DNA of 64,000 bases from JAYQKL01 sp038142705 (GTDB taxonomy: Bacteria > Pseudomonadota > Alphaproteobacteria > RS24), in assembly GCA_965217015.1 (NCBI GenBank), contig OZ244224.1:1488001-1552000 (forward strand), in the 5' to 3' direction. The notes below the pieces were generated by a model that was not told the DNA's origin, ran no database searches, and saw only the letters and a list, made by a program, of their open reading frames with translations. Positions 15,193-24,337 of this stretch are shown in pieces (position 1 is the first letter of the stretch; every line of letters begins with the position of its first letter). Position numbers and translations under genes: made by a program.

Positions 15193-15897
15193 TCACAAAT
15201 GATTTGGTTGAATATCCGCGCGCCGCTGGAAATGCAAATATGTCGGCACCCGCCCCGCCTTTAAGGCTTTCGCCTCATAACGCGTTGATGGCCAGCCCTG
15301 CGGCGGCTCTTGCCAGTCACTGGCTTGGGTCGCGGTCCAGCGAAAGCCGCCAAAGGCACGCATATGATGGAGTGTCCATAAAATATAATCAGCAATATCA
15401 CTGGCAATCATCAACCGCCCTTCCGGTTTCAGCAAACGATGGAGATGCGCTAAATTTTCTGGCGACACAAAGCGTCGTTTGTGATGGCGCAGCTTTGGCC
15501 ACGGGTCGGGATACAGCAAATAAATCTGGTCAAAACTGGCGGCGGGCAAAATATCCATCAAATCGCGGGCATCATGATCATAAATTTTGACATTTTTTAA
15601 ATTGCGCCGCTCAATCTCGAGCAATAATTTTGCAACCCCATTCACAAAAGGCTCGCACCCAATAAAGCCTGTATCAGGGTGGTTTTGCGCTTGCGCCGCC
15701 AAATGCTCACCACCGCCAAAACCAATTTCAAGAACCGATTGCGCAAAATCACGGGACGGCACATCACCCCGCGCCACCGCTTCTGGCGTGACCCGCAATT
15801 GGGGCAGTAAATTTTCGACCAATCTTGCTTGGCGCGGGTGCAATTTATGCCCCTGCCGGCGACCATAGAGATTACGCCGCTTCGTTTCCGCAGACAT
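15193..15897 (-). CDS. trmB: tRNA (guanine-N7-)-methyltransferase TrmB
   Basis: 234 residues. Methylates G46 in the variable loop of tRNA using S-adenosylmethionine. The SAM-binding motif LEIGFGGGEHL and the family signature YLLYPDPWPKLRHHKRRF are present, and GWPSTRYEAKALKAGR is the conserved C-terminal substrate motif. The start lies one base after the metK stop, so the SAM synthetase gene and this SAM consumer are co-transcribed, as in many alphaproteobacteria. Confidence 0.97.
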   Translation of the reverse strand: MSAETKRRNLYGRRQGHKLHPRQARLVENLLPQLRVTPEAVARGDVPSRDFAQSVLEIGFGGGEHLAAQAQNHPDTGFIGCEPFVNGVAKLLLEIERRNLKNVKIYDHDARDLMDILPAASFDQIYLLYPDPWPKLRHHKRRFVSPENLAHLHRLLKPEGRLMIASDIADYILWTLHHMRAFGGFRWTATQASDWQEPPQGWPSTRYEAKALKAGRVPTYLHFQRRADIQPNHL

Positions 15898-15898
15898 T

Positions 15899-17071
15899 TT
15901 AGGTTAATTCAGCCTTAATCGCTTCAACCAAATCTGTGCGCTCCCACGAAAAACCGCCATCTGCATCAGGCGTGCGCCCGAAATGACCATAAGCCGCGCT
16001 GCGGGCGTAAATGGGTTTATTCAGCTCTAAATGGGTACGAATACCACGCGGCGATAAATCCATCACTTTGCCTAAAGCTTGCTCAAGCTTGCTTTCTTCA
16101 ATCTGGCTGGTGCCATGCGTATCCACATAAATTGATAAGGGTTTGGATACCCCAATCGCATAAGAGAGCTGGATTGTGCAGCGCTCCGCCAAGCCCGCCG
16201 CAACGAGATTTTTCGCCAAATAACGCGAGGCATAGGCTGCAGAGCGGTCAACTTTTGTTGGGTCTTTGCCCGAAAAAGCCCCGCCCCCATGCGGCGCGGC
16301 ACCGCCATATGTATCAACAATAATCTTGCGACCCGTCAATCCCGCATCGCCATCTGGCCCGCCAATCACAAATGTGCCAGTCGGGTTCACATAAAAAGCA
16401 TCTTCTGGGCACATCCAGCCAGCTGGTAAAACATTTTCCACAATTGGGCGCACCAATTCGCGCACATCATTTTGGCTCATGCCCTCATCATGCTGGGTAG
16501 AGACAACAATAGACTCAGCCCCAACCGGTTTCCCATTTTCATACCGTAAGGAAACCTGACTTTTGGAGTCCGGGCCAAAGCCCGCCACTTGACCTGATTT
16601 TCTCAAATCGGCCATATCAGCCAAAATTTGATGCGCATAAGCAATTGGCGCGGGCATTAGATTTTCGGTTTCGCGACAGGCATAGCCAAACATAATGCCC
16701 TGATCGCCAGCCCCTTCCGACTTATTGCCTTCGCCAGCATCAACGCCTTGCGCAATATGCGCTGATTGGGCGTGAACATGCACTTGCACTTCCGCATTCT
16801 TCCAATGAAAGCCTTCTTGCTCATAGCCAATATCACGCACGCGCTGACGGGCAATCTCTTCCATCTCTTCAGCGGTCACAAGATTTTGTGGGCGCACTTC
16901 ACCAGCCAAAACAATCAAATTTGTGGTGGTGAGTGTTTCCACCGCAACGCGGGCTTCAGGCTCGCGCGCTAAAAAAGCATCAAGCACACTGTCTGAAATC
17001 AAATCACAAACTTTATCAGGGTGGCCTTCAGAAACAGACTCGCTGGTGAATATATAATCCAGTCTTGGCAT
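15899..17071 (-). CDS. metK: S-adenosylmethionine synthetase MetK
   Basis: 390 residues from the chosen ATG, which has AAGGAGAAAACC before it; a 23-codon in-frame extension upstream would run into a tandem repeat and is rejected. Makes SAM from methionine and ATP. Signatures: FTSESVSEGHPDKVCDLISD, GAGDQGIMFGYA and GGGAFSGKDPTKVDRSAAY. No SAM riboswitch that I can recognise lies upstream; instead there are four 11-bp direct repeats. It follows an XRE regulator on the same strand and precedes trmB. Confidence 0.97.
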   Translation of the reverse strand: MPRLDYIFTSESVSEGHPDKVCDLISDSVLDAFLAREPEARVAVETLTTTNLIVLAGEVRPQNLVTAEEMEEIARQRVRDIGYEQEGFHWKNAEVQVHVHAQSAHIAQGVDAGEGNKSEGAGDQGIMFGYACRETENLMPAPIAYAHQILADMADLRKSGQVAGFGPDSKSQVSLRYENGKPVGAESIVVSTQHDEGMSQNDVRELVRPIVENVLPAGWMCPEDAFYVNPTGTFVIGGPDGDAGLTGRKIIVDTYGGAAPHGGGAFSGKDPTKVDRSAAYASRYLAKNLVAAGLAERCTIQLSYAIGVSKPLSIYVDTHGTSQIEESKLEQALGKVMDLSPRGIRTHLELNKPIYARSAAYGHFGRTPDADGGFSWERTDLVEAIKAELT

Positions 17072-17124
17072 GGTTTTCTCCTTCACAATAAAGCTGTTTA
17101 GCAATTGCGCAGACATATTGCAAT

Positions 17125-17168
17125 GCCAAGATAACGCCAAGATAACGCCAAGATAACGCCAAGATAAG
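17125..17168. repeat. Four 11-bp direct repeats upstream of metK
   Basis: Four contiguous copies of GCCAAGATAAC (last copy ending in G; minus strand GTTATCTTGGC), beginning 54 bases upstream of the metK start. The 11-bp period places each copy on roughly the same helical face. On the minus strand a TTGGCG supplied by one copy lies 17 bases before TATGTC, so the repeats may provide the -35 element of a metK promoter. Confidence 0.9.
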
Positions 17169-17208
17169 GGCTAAAGCATGACTCCCTTATCTATTGTGCC
17201 TGTTTGGT

Positions 17209-17676
17209 TTATTTTTGCCGTGTTTTGGTGCGGGGTTTCTGGCGTGCTGCCGAAATACGGCGGGGCTGAGCCTTGCCCAAAGATTTGGTCATATTCACAA
17301 TGCTTTCACGGACATTCTTATTGCGGATTTTATAAAAATTTCGGTTTAGGGTCAGGCCTTCATGGCTCGAAATAAAATCCATAAACTCTGCAATATCCAC
17401 GCCTTCCTGCATGGCGCCATATTTTGTGCTGGTTGGTTTTTTCAAACGCCCCAACCCTTCATAGAAAAACCCGATATCCACATTCAAAATATCAGCAAAT
17501 TCAAACAAGCGCGCTGCTGAAATACGGTTTGTGCCTTTTTCATATTTCTGAATTTGCTGGAAAGTCAGATTCACACGCTCCCCCAGAGCTTCCTGGCTCA
17601 TGCCAAGATTCACCCTTTGCAAGCGCAACCTTTGCCCAATATGGCGGTCTATTTCAGATGTTTTCTTGAGTGTCAT
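17209..17676 (-). CDS. XRE-family transcriptional regulator (PraR-like)
   Basis: 155 residues. An N-terminal Cro/C1 helix-turn-helix (about 10-68: RLRLQRVNLGMSQEALGERV, then LTFQQIQKYEKGTNRISAAR) is followed by a short central region and a basic C-terminal tail. The HTH closely recalls PraR-type regulators of rhizobia, which act in quorum sensing and attachment; the function here is not proved. It is directly upstream of metK, a conserved alphaproteobacterial arrangement, and may control the operon through the 11-bp repeats. Confidence 0.85.
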   Translation of the reverse strand: MTLKKTSEIDRHIGQRLRLQRVNLGMSQEALGERVNLTFQQIQKYEKGTNRISAARLFEFADILNVDIGFFYEGLGRLKKPTSTKYGAMQEGVDIAEFMDFISSHEGLTLNRNFYKIRNKNVRESIVNMTKSLGKAQPRRISAARQKPRTKTRQK

Positions 17677-17787
17677 CTTTATCTTCTTTTTATTATTATG
17701 GGTCAGTCTAACCCGATTTAAGACCAGATATCAATGAGGTAATTTGGATTAAGGCACAACTCTAGGCTGTGGGCTCATGAGACGCTT

Positions 17788-19440
17788 TTATCCGCTTTGT
17801 GCCTTTGATGAAAACCGGTGATGAAAACCGGTGATGAAAACCGGTAAAATAAGCAAGCCCAGTAAGAGCGCGAAAAAAACCTTATCGCCATAACGGGCAT
17901 AAAGTGTCGGCTCTAAAGCTGGTGGCAGGGTTGCATCAACCACCCCCGCCACACCAAGCGGCAAGGATTGAATCACACGGCCATAAGGGTCAATCATGCC
18001 TGAAATACCAGTATTCGCCGCACGCACGACTGGCAAGCCCTCTTCAATCGCCCGCATTTGCGCCATGGCAAAATGCTGATGCGGGCCAACTGTGTAGCCA
18101 AACCAAGCATCATTGGTGATGTTGACAATCCAATCCCCGCGCTGGGCCGGGTTGGCGGGCATGCTATCGCGCGGGAAAATAACCTCATAACAAATCATAG
18201 GTGTAAAAGGAGGTATAAGAGAAGGTGCGGCTTTCGGGGCCATCAATTGGGGTGCCGGGCCCGCTGTAAACCCGCCGCGCAATTGAGTGAGCTGGCGCAA
18301 ACCAAGTGCCTCTAACTGCGCCTGAAAAGGTAAATATTCCCCAAATGGCACCAGATGATGCTTATCATATACCGCCTCTATCTGACCCGCCCGCCACACA
18401 AACAGACTGTTAAAACTCTGCCATCGCGCGGTATCAGCCTGCCATTCGCGGCGCAAACTGCCAATGATAAGGCTGGTTTGTTTTGGCAGGATTTGATTGA
18501 GGTCAGCTTGCAAGGCTGCATCGCGCGCCAATAAGCTCGGCACAGCGGTTTCTGGCCAAATGACAATATCTGGCGGCGGGGCCATGTCCCATTGCGTGAG
18601 CTTGATGGTTTTTTGGATATGAGCCTGACGCAAATCAGATTGCCATTTTTCTTTTTGTGCCAAATGCGGCTGGACAATTCTGATGGTGGGGCGACTTATC
18701 TCTGTCTCACCCGCCCTGTCATCTCTCTGCACACCCTCACGCAGCACACCCTCACGCAGAATACCCTCACGCAACATTCCGTGCGCCAGCAACACCAAAA
18801 AGCAAAGCGCCAGCCCATAGGCCACAGCCTTATATCGGCGCCATAAAACCGGCAAGACGCCAAGCAGCAAAACCCAAACACCCAAACCATATACGCCCCA
18901 AACCGCACCCGTCTGGGCAAGCGGCAGCCAGCCTAAACTCGCCATACCAATGAGATTCCAGGGCAAGCCTGTGAGCACATGCCCGCGCATATATTCTGCC
19001 AGCGCGATAAAAATAATAAATAAGACAATTTGCGCGAACTCATTATGCGCGCAAAAACGGCGGCTCACTTGCGCCCAGAACACCAGCGCCATGCCATAAA
19101 AAATTGCCAGCCCAGCTGGCAAGAGCGTCACCGCAAACGGCATGAGCCAAAAATAAGTTTCGGCCTCAACCAGAAAAGCGCTGCCCATCCAGTAAAGCCC
19201 GAAAAGAAAAAACCCAAAGCCAAAACTCCAGCCCAGACCAAACGCCGCGCGCGCACCGCGCTGCATAGCTGGCACACCAAGCTGATACAGTACCGGGAAA
19301 ATAATAATCACGAGCGGCCATAAGCCAATGGGCGGGAGCGCCAAAGTCAGCGCACCACCGCATAAAAAACCTGATAATTTTGGCCAGCGCAGCGCCAGCT
19401 TTTGGCCATGACCAATAAAATATGTCAGGCGCGTGCGCAT
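17788..19440 (-). CDS. lnt: Apolipoprotein N-acyltransferase Lnt
   Basis: 550 residues. Adds the third acyl chain to lipoproteins in the inner membrane. About six hydrophobic segments fill the first 220 residues, followed by a carbon-nitrogen hydrolase domain with the Glu-Lys-Cys triad in IWPETAVPSL, YDKHHLVPFGEYLPF and MICYEVIFP, and one C-terminal membrane helix. The ATG is 10 bases after the corC stop with GAGGTG adjacent. Two internal oddities: a 15-bp triplication encoding repeated LREG before the hydrolase domain, and a 13-bp triplication at the 3' end encoding the last dozen residues. Confidence 0.96.
   Translation of the reverse strand: MRTRLTYFIGHGQKLALRWPKLSGFLCGGALTLALPPIGLWPLVIIIFPVLYQLGVPAMQRGARAAFGLGWSFGFGFFLFGLYWMGSAFLVEAETYFWLMPFAVTLLPAGLAIFYGMALVFWAQVSRRFCAHNEFAQIVLFIIFIALAEYMRGHVLTGLPWNLIGMASLGWLPLAQTGAVWGVYGLGVWVLLLGVLPVLWRRYKAVAYGLALCFLVLLAHGMLREGILREGVLREGVQRDDRAGETEISRPTIRIVQPHLAQKEKWQSDLRQAHIQKTIKLTQWDMAPPPDIVIWPETAVPSLLARDAALQADLNQILPKQTSLIIGSLRREWQADTARWQSFNSLFVWRAGQIEAVYDKHHLVPFGEYLPFQAQLEALGLRQLTQLRGGFTAGPAPQLMAPKAAPSLIPPFTPMICYEVIFPRDSMPANPAQRGDWIVNITNDAWFGYTVGPHQHFAMAQMRAIEEGLPVVRAANTGISGMIDPYGRVIQSLPLGVAGVVDATLPPALEPTLYARYGDKVFFALLLGLLILPVFITGFHHRFSSKAQSG
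17807..17845. repeat. 13-bp tandem repeat, three copies, at the 3' end of lnt
   Basis: Three perfect copies of GATGAAAACCGGT. Because 13 is not a multiple of three, each copy is read in a different frame in lnt, and gain or loss of a copy would change the C-terminus. Confidence 0.92.
18731..18775. repeat. 15-bp in-frame repeat within lnt (LREG units)
   Basis: Three near-identical 15-bp units, ACACCCTCACGCAGC and variants, encode a pentapeptide repeat containing LREG in the loop between the membrane segments and the hydrolase domain of Lnt. Copy changes keep the frame. Confidence 0.85.
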
Positions 19441-19450
19441 CACCTCGCGC

Positions 19451-20308
19451 CTAGCCTTGCTCTGTTTTAGATAATGTTGTGCGAATGCGCACCCATTTGA
19501 TGCGCCGCGCATCGGCATCACGCACTTCAAACTCTAGGCTATTTTCATGCGGAATGACCTCACCGCGTTGCGGCACATGACCCGCCAGCGAAAAAACCAA
19601 ACCGCCCAGCGTATCAATATCATCTTCAATAAAAGCCATGCCAAGTTTTTCTTCCAACACCTCAATTGGCAAGCGCGCATGGGCATCAAAAACGCCCTTG
19701 CGCCGCTCAATTAATTGTGGTGTCTCAATGCCGTCATGCTCATCTTCAATCTCGCCAACAATTTCTTCAACTAAATCTTCAATTGTCACCAGCCCGTCAG
19801 TGCCACCAAATTCATCAACCACCAAAGCCATATGCGTACGCGTGGTTTGCATGCGCAACAACAAATCAAGCGCTGGCATAGAAGGCGGCGCGTATAAAAC
19901 ATCACGGCGCAACCGGACAAGCGGCTTGTCAGATTTATTCTCTGCGCGATAGGCCAGCACATCTTTAATATGCACCATGCCCACAGGGTCATCGAGCGTC
20001 TCATTATAAATCGGCAGTCTAGAATGCGCGCAGCCAATGAATTTTTCTGTTAGCTCGGCATAACTCAGCGTTGCGTCCACCGCCACAATATCAGCACGCG
20101 GCACCATCACATCATCAACCCGCACATCCTTGAAACCAAGCAGGTTGCGCATCATGTGTAATTCTTCATTGCGCAAAGAAGAATCTGCATGGCTTTCTTC
20201 GTCCAGCACATCTTCCAGACTTTCGCGCAAATTCGAATCTTGCAGGCCGAGCCATGTCTTTATACGCTCCCACATTCCAATCGTGGCAACCTCTTCATGC
20301 TTACTCAT
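19451..20308 (-). CDS. corC: CBS-domain transporter-associated protein, CorC/HlyC family
   Basis: 285 residues from the ATG 20 bases after ybeY; upstream in-frame codons overlap ybeY and are rejected. A cytoplasmic protein with two CBS domains (VMVPRADIVAVDATLSYAEL and the second around VVDEFGGTDGLVTIEDLVEE) and a C-terminal CorC_HlyC domain. No DUF21 membrane domain is present, so this is the short form linked to lnt and ybeY rather than the hemolysin-like membrane form. Proposed roles are magnesium/cobalt homeostasis; the effect in this organism is unknown. Confidence 0.92.
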   Translation of the reverse strand: MSKHEEVATIGMWERIKTWLGLQDSNLRESLEDVLDEESHADSSLRNEELHMMRNLLGFKDVRVDDVMVPRADIVAVDATLSYAELTEKFIGCAHSRLPIYNETLDDPVGMVHIKDVLAYRAENKSDKPLVRLRRDVLYAPPSMPALDLLLRMQTTRTHMALVVDEFGGTDGLVTIEDLVEEIVGEIEDEHDGIETPQLIERRKGVFDAHARLPIEVLEEKLGMAFIEDDIDTLGGLVFSLAGHVPQRGEVIPHENSLEFEVRDADARRIKWVRIRTTLSKTEQG

Positions 20309-20327
20309 TTGGCCTTGTCCCTTCTCA

Positions 20328-20963
20328 TTATTTAGGCTCCGCATCTTCATATGGCGATGGCACATCAAAACAATCCAGCACTTTTATTTCAAGCGCCTCC
20401 ATATGGTCAGCTTGGGCTGGCTGGTGATGGTCATACCCCCATAAATGCAAAAATCCATGCACAATCAAATGCGCAAAGTGATTGAGCGTCGGCTTGCCCG
20501 CCGCCCGCGCTTCCGCCATTAAGGTTTCACGCGCCAATACAATATCACCCAACAAAAACGGCGGGGCGGGCTTTTGCGCTTCCTGCTTTATGCTTGAAAA
20601 AATCATATCTAATTCTGCGCCTGATTGGGCAGGAAAAGATAAAACATTGGTCGGTTTATTCTTGTTTCGCCAATTCTCGTTCAGAATTTGAATGGCCGCA
20701 TCATCACTTAATTGCACAGACCATTCATAACTGAACCAGTCAGGTAATGCTGCAAAAGACCTATCAGCCAAGACCAAACTCATGGTTTTATCTGCCAGCG
20801 TGGCAACATAATCCATCAATGCGTCCAGCCCATCATGCCAATCATCATGGCGCCAATCATTTTGCAAAATGCTGACTTCGAGCTGGCTTGTTTGTGTATT
20901 TATCGTGACGCAGTCCGCCGGACTATCCGGTTCTTCTGGCACATCGCCCAAACCTTCATGCAT
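20328..20963 (-). CDS. ybeY: Endoribonuclease YbeY (rRNA maturation factor)
   Basis: 211 residues. A zinc-dependent endoribonuclease needed for 16S rRNA 3' maturation and 70S quality control. The H-x3-H-x5-H zinc signature is visible in HLIVHGFLHLWGYDHH. The ATG with GAGGACAAAG upstream is chosen, overlapping phoH by 8 bases; an ATG six codons earlier is possible. About 30 residues precede the conserved fold, longer than E. coli YbeY (155 aa). Neighbours phoH and corC match the conserved ybeZ-ybeY-ybeX order. Confidence 0.96.
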   Translation of the reverse strand: MHEGLGDVPEEPDSPADCVTINTQTSQLEVSILQNDWRHDDWHDGLDALMDYVATLADKTMSLVLADRSFAALPDWFSYEWSVQLSDDAAIQILNENWRNKNKPTNVLSFPAQSGAELDMIFSSIKQEAQKPAPPFLLGDIVLARETLMAEARAAGKPTLNHFAHLIVHGFLHLWGYDHHQPAQADHMEALEIKVLDCFDVPSPYEDAEPK

Positions 20964-22059
20964 CTTTGTCCTCATTTCCATCAGCGCTGTTTGTTTGTTC
21001 TTTTTTCTTTTTCAATGGCTGGTCTGTCAACCGCATATCGCGGGCGCGATAGGCTTTAACAATTCGCGTCACCATGTCATGGCGCACCACATCGCTTTCC
21101 GTGAAATGCACAATCTCGACACCTTTAATTTTAGGTAAAATTTCCAAAGCATCTTTCAGCCCTGACTTCACTCCAAGCGGCAAGTCAATCTGTGTCGGGT
21201 CGCCGGTTATCACCATGCGTGAGTTCTCGCCCATGCGGGTAAGAAACATTTTCATTTGCATAGGCGTAGCGTTTTGCGCTTCGTCTAAAATCACAAAAGA
21301 ATTGGCCAATGTGCGCCCACGCATAAAGGCTAATGGCGCGATTTCTATTTCACCAGACTCCAAGCTGCGCACTACTTGTGGGCCGGGCAACATGTCATAA
21401 AGCGCGTCATAAAGCGGGCGCAAATAAGGGTCAACCTTGTCGCGCATATCGCCCGGCAAAAACCCCAAGCTCTCTCCCGCCTCAACCGCGGGGCGTGATA
21501 AAATAATGCGGTCAACCTGCCCCTCAACCAACATTGACGCCGCCACCGCGACTGCCAGATAGGTTTTACCCGTGCCAGCAGGGCCGGTGCCAACCACCAG
21601 CTCTCCGTTCATCAAAGCATCAATATAATGCGCCTGGTTTGGCGAGCGCGGCATGACCGCCCGCTTATGTGTTCTCACTTCAGTTTTAGAAGCGCCTTTG
21701 GGCATATTTTTTTTACTATCTGTTTGGGCGACTGGTTTAAGCGTCATGCGCATGGCTCCATCAACATCGCCGGGCTGAATATCCCGACCCTTTTTGAGTT
21801 GGTCATAAAGTGTGTGCAAAACATCACGCGCTTGCACACAGGCGCTTTGGGCGCCGGTAATCACCAAAATATTTCCACGATTAAAGGCCTGCACACCAAG
21901 CTTTTCTTCAATGCGTGCTAAATGACAATCATGCGCGCCATAAAGCGCCGCCAAAAGACGATTATCATCAAAATCAAGTGTGAGTTTTGTTTCAGCCTCA
22001 AATGCGGGCGCTGTTGTGTCGGGCTTTAGATTAGGCAAACCCGCCCCCCATTTGGACAT
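20956..22059 (-). CDS. PhoH-like ATPase (YbeZ)
   Basis: 367 residues. A P-loop NTPase of the PhoH family with an N-terminal KH-like region, Walker A GPAGTGKTYLAVAVA, Walker B VILDEAQNATPMQMKMFLTR and sensor region MVITGDPTQIDLP. It works with YbeY in RNA metabolism; its exact activity is unsettled. The C-terminal tail is Lys-rich and overlaps ybeY. Confidence 0.95.
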   Translation of the reverse strand: MSKWGAGLPNLKPDTTAPAFEAETKLTLDFDDNRLLAALYGAHDCHLARIEEKLGVQAFNRGNILVITGAQSACVQARDVLHTLYDQLKKGRDIQPGDVDGAMRMTLKPVAQTDSKKNMPKGASKTEVRTHKRAVMPRSPNQAHYIDALMNGELVVGTGPAGTGKTYLAVAVAASMLVEGQVDRIILSRPAVEAGESLGFLPGDMRDKVDPYLRPLYDALYDMLPGPQVVRSLESGEIEIAPLAFMRGRTLANSFVILDEAQNATPMQMKMFLTRMGENSRMVITGDPTQIDLPLGVKSGLKDALEILPKIKGVEIVHFTESDVVRHDMVTRIVKAYRARDMRLTDQPLKKKKEQTNSADGNEDKDA

Positions 22060-22140
22060 TTATGTGACTTTTTTTCATACCCATATATCTTAAATATGGG
22101 GTTTTCACATCGAATTGGCAAGTCAGAAAGCGTGACAAGT

Positions 22141-23490
22141 TTATGAAATCTTCCCTGTCAGGCTGTTAGCGTGGGCAGCCTCAATTGTGACAGGCAATAA
22201 TTTCCCGATAATCCGCTCATCAGCGGTCACATGAACGGTCTGCAAATAGGGCGAGCGACCAATAATCTGGCCGTCATATTTTCCCCGCTTTTCAAACAAA
22301 ACGGGCAGGGTTTTGCCAATTTGAGCCTGATTAAATTCAGATTGCTGCGTATTGAGCAGGGCTTGCAATCGTTGCAACCGCTCAGATTTCACGGCCTCAC
22401 TCACCTGTTCAGCCTCTTCCGCTGCCGGTGTGCCAGGGCGCGGAGAATATTTGAAAGAATAAGCCTGCGCATAGGTCACTTTCTCAACCAACGCCAGCGT
22501 GTCTTCAAAATCCGCCTCGGTTTCACCCGGAAACCCAACAATAAAATCTGAACTCAAAGCAATATCGGGCCGCGCTTTTCTTATTTTATCAACCAAAGCA
22601 ATATAGCTTTCAGCCGTATGCTGGCGGTTCATCGCCTGCAAAATTTTGTCGGACCCTGCCTGCACAGGCAAGTGCAGATATGGCATCAGCTCTGGCAAAT
22701 CGCCATGCGCGGCAATCAGTTCATCGTCCATATCGCGTGGATGAGAGGTCGTAAAGCGCAAACGCTCAATGCCTTCACATGCCGCCAGCCGACGCAACAA
22801 ACCGCCCAAACCAAGCGATTGCGCCTCGTCATACCAAGCATTGACATTTTGTCCAAGCAAGGTGATTTCACACACACCCTCTGCGGCCAGCGCCCGCACT
22901 TCGTCTTCAATTTCATCAGCCGCCCGCGAAACCTCCGCGCCACGCGTATAAGGCACCACACAAAATGTGCAAAATTTATCGCACCCTTCTTGCACCGTGA
23001 CAAAGGCTGTCGGGTTGCGGGATAAAGGCTTGCGGCGCACCTCTTTTAAGGCTTCAAACTTTTCTTCCGCAGGAAAATCGGTGAACACTACATTTGTTTT
23101 TTCACCCGCCGCCCGCTGGTCCTGAACTTTGGCCAGCATGTCAGGCAAGGCCTGAAAAGTCTGCGGCCCAAAAACCATATCAACATTTGGGGCGCGCCGA
23201 ATGATTTCTTGCCCCTCAGCCTGCGCCACGCAGCCAGCCACGCCAATGACCATATCGTCTTTTTTATCTTTCAGCTTTTTCAGTCGCCCAAGCTCGGAAT
23301 AGACTTTTTCAGCCGCCTTCTCGCGAATATGGCAGGTGTTTAAGATAATCATATCCGCCCCATCAGGCGCCTCTACCGATTGGTAGCCAGCCGCCTGCAA
23401 GGCTTCGCCCATGCGCTCACTGTCATATACATTCATTTGACAGCCATAGGTCTTGATAAAAACAGATTTTGTGTTTGGCGTATCACTCAT
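22141..23490 (-). CDS. miaB: tRNA-2-methylthio-N6-dimethylallyladenosine synthase MiaB
   Basis: 449 residues. A radical-SAM methylthiotransferase acting on i6A37 of tRNAs. The first [4Fe-4S] cluster ligands are Cys17, Cys53 and Cys87; the radical-SAM cluster ligands are Cys170, 174 and 177 in EGCDKFCTFCVVPYTRG. A TRAM domain ends the protein. Its start overlaps plsC by 8 bases. Confidence 0.97.
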   Translation of the reverse strand: MSDTPNTKSVFIKTYGCQMNVYDSERMGEALQAAGYQSVEAPDGADMIILNTCHIREKAAEKVYSELGRLKKLKDKKDDMVIGVAGCVAQAEGQEIIRRAPNVDMVFGPQTFQALPDMLAKVQDQRAAGEKTNVVFTDFPAEEKFEALKEVRRKPLSRNPTAFVTVQEGCDKFCTFCVVPYTRGAEVSRAADEIEDEVRALAAEGVCEITLLGQNVNAWYDEAQSLGLGGLLRRLAACEGIERLRFTTSHPRDMDDELIAAHGDLPELMPYLHLPVQAGSDKILQAMNRQHTAESYIALVDKIRKARPDIALSSDFIVGFPGETEADFEDTLALVEKVTYAQAYSFKYSPRPGTPAAEEAEQVSEAVKSERLQRLQALLNTQQSEFNQAQIGKTLPVLFEKRGKYDGQIIGRSPYLQTVHVTADERIIGKLLPVTIEAAHANSLTGKIS

Positions 23491-24331
23491 GATGCGGGTT
23501 TACAGATTTTTTAGCCTCAGGGCAAGGTTTATGCATCTGATAATCACCTGTGCTATGGCCAACTGTATAAGCCGCCAGACCATCTTGCACCTGTCTGCGG
23601 GCGCGGCCCGCTAAGGCCTTGCGCCCACCTTCGGCATCAATATTTGTGGGCGGGAAGAAAATTAAATCCACTGTCATCGGGTCGCCACATAAAACTTTCA
23701 GCATATGCGGCACTAAATTTAGATGGCCAATCCATGCATATTCCACACGCATACGCCGCCCCATCGGCAAGCCGCATAATTGGGAAAACACAATTCTCAT
23801 TGGCTGCACACTGACCGCCTGACCCTTGATTTTGGTTTCGGCAGCAGAGATGAGCGCAGACTTGAAAGGCAAAACAATTGTGCCATCGCTGGTTGAGCCC
23901 TCGGGGAATAACACCACCCGCTCGCCCTCTGACAATCTTTTTTGCAAAGCGTTACGCTGGTTCATGGCATCAGAACGCTTTTCGCGTTCAATAAAAATAG
24001 TCCGCCCGATTTTGGCCAGCATGCCAAAAAGTGGCCAATGCGCAATATCTGCTTTGGCCACAAAATTTACGGGCATGACAGAGCCAATCAGCAATATATC
24101 GAGCCAGCTGACGTGATTGGACAAAATCAATGTGCCGCGTTTAGGGCGCGGCCCATGTATCCGCACTTTAATACCAGCGGTTTTCAAAGCCAGCCGATAG
24201 GTAAAAACCGGAATATAACGCCGCGTTGGCAGCCGCAGAAAATGCGACAGAATTTGAGGCGGCACCAATATAATTAAAAAAACGAGAATAATAGGCAGCC
24301 GGATAAACAGGCGAAGCGACGGCGGTAACAT
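23483..24331 (-). CDS. plsC: 1-acyl-sn-glycerol-3-phosphate acyltransferase (PlsC family)
   Basis: 282 residues. An N-terminal membrane helix (about 8-27) precedes the acyltransferase domain with the HX4D motif in SNHVSWLDILLI and the EGST block in VLFPEGSTSDG. It would acylate lysophosphatidic acid or a related lysolipid such as an ornithine lipid precursor (OlsA type). Located between fur and miaB, an alphaproteobacterial order. Substrate specificity cannot be decided here. Confidence 0.9.
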   Translation of the reverse strand: MLPPSLRLFIRLPIILVFLIILVPPQILSHFLRLPTRRYIPVFTYRLALKTAGIKVRIHGPRPKRGTLILSNHVSWLDILLIGSVMPVNFVAKADIAHWPLFGMLAKIGRTIFIEREKRSDAMNQRNALQKRLSEGERVVLFPEGSTSDGTIVLPFKSALISAAETKIKGQAVSVQPMRIVFSQLCGLPMGRRMRVEYAWIGHLNLVPHMLKVLCGDPMTVDLIFFPPTNIDAEGGRKALAGRARRQVQDGLAAYTVGHSTGDYQMHKPCPEAKKSVNPHHE

Positions 24332-24337
24332 ATGAAA

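Noticed and set aside
17072..17208. SAM riboswitch before metK
   Set aside because: I compared the leader with what I know of SAM-I, SAM-II and SAM/SAH types and saw no matching conserved core; the tandem repeats occupy most of the space. An Rfam scan would settle it.
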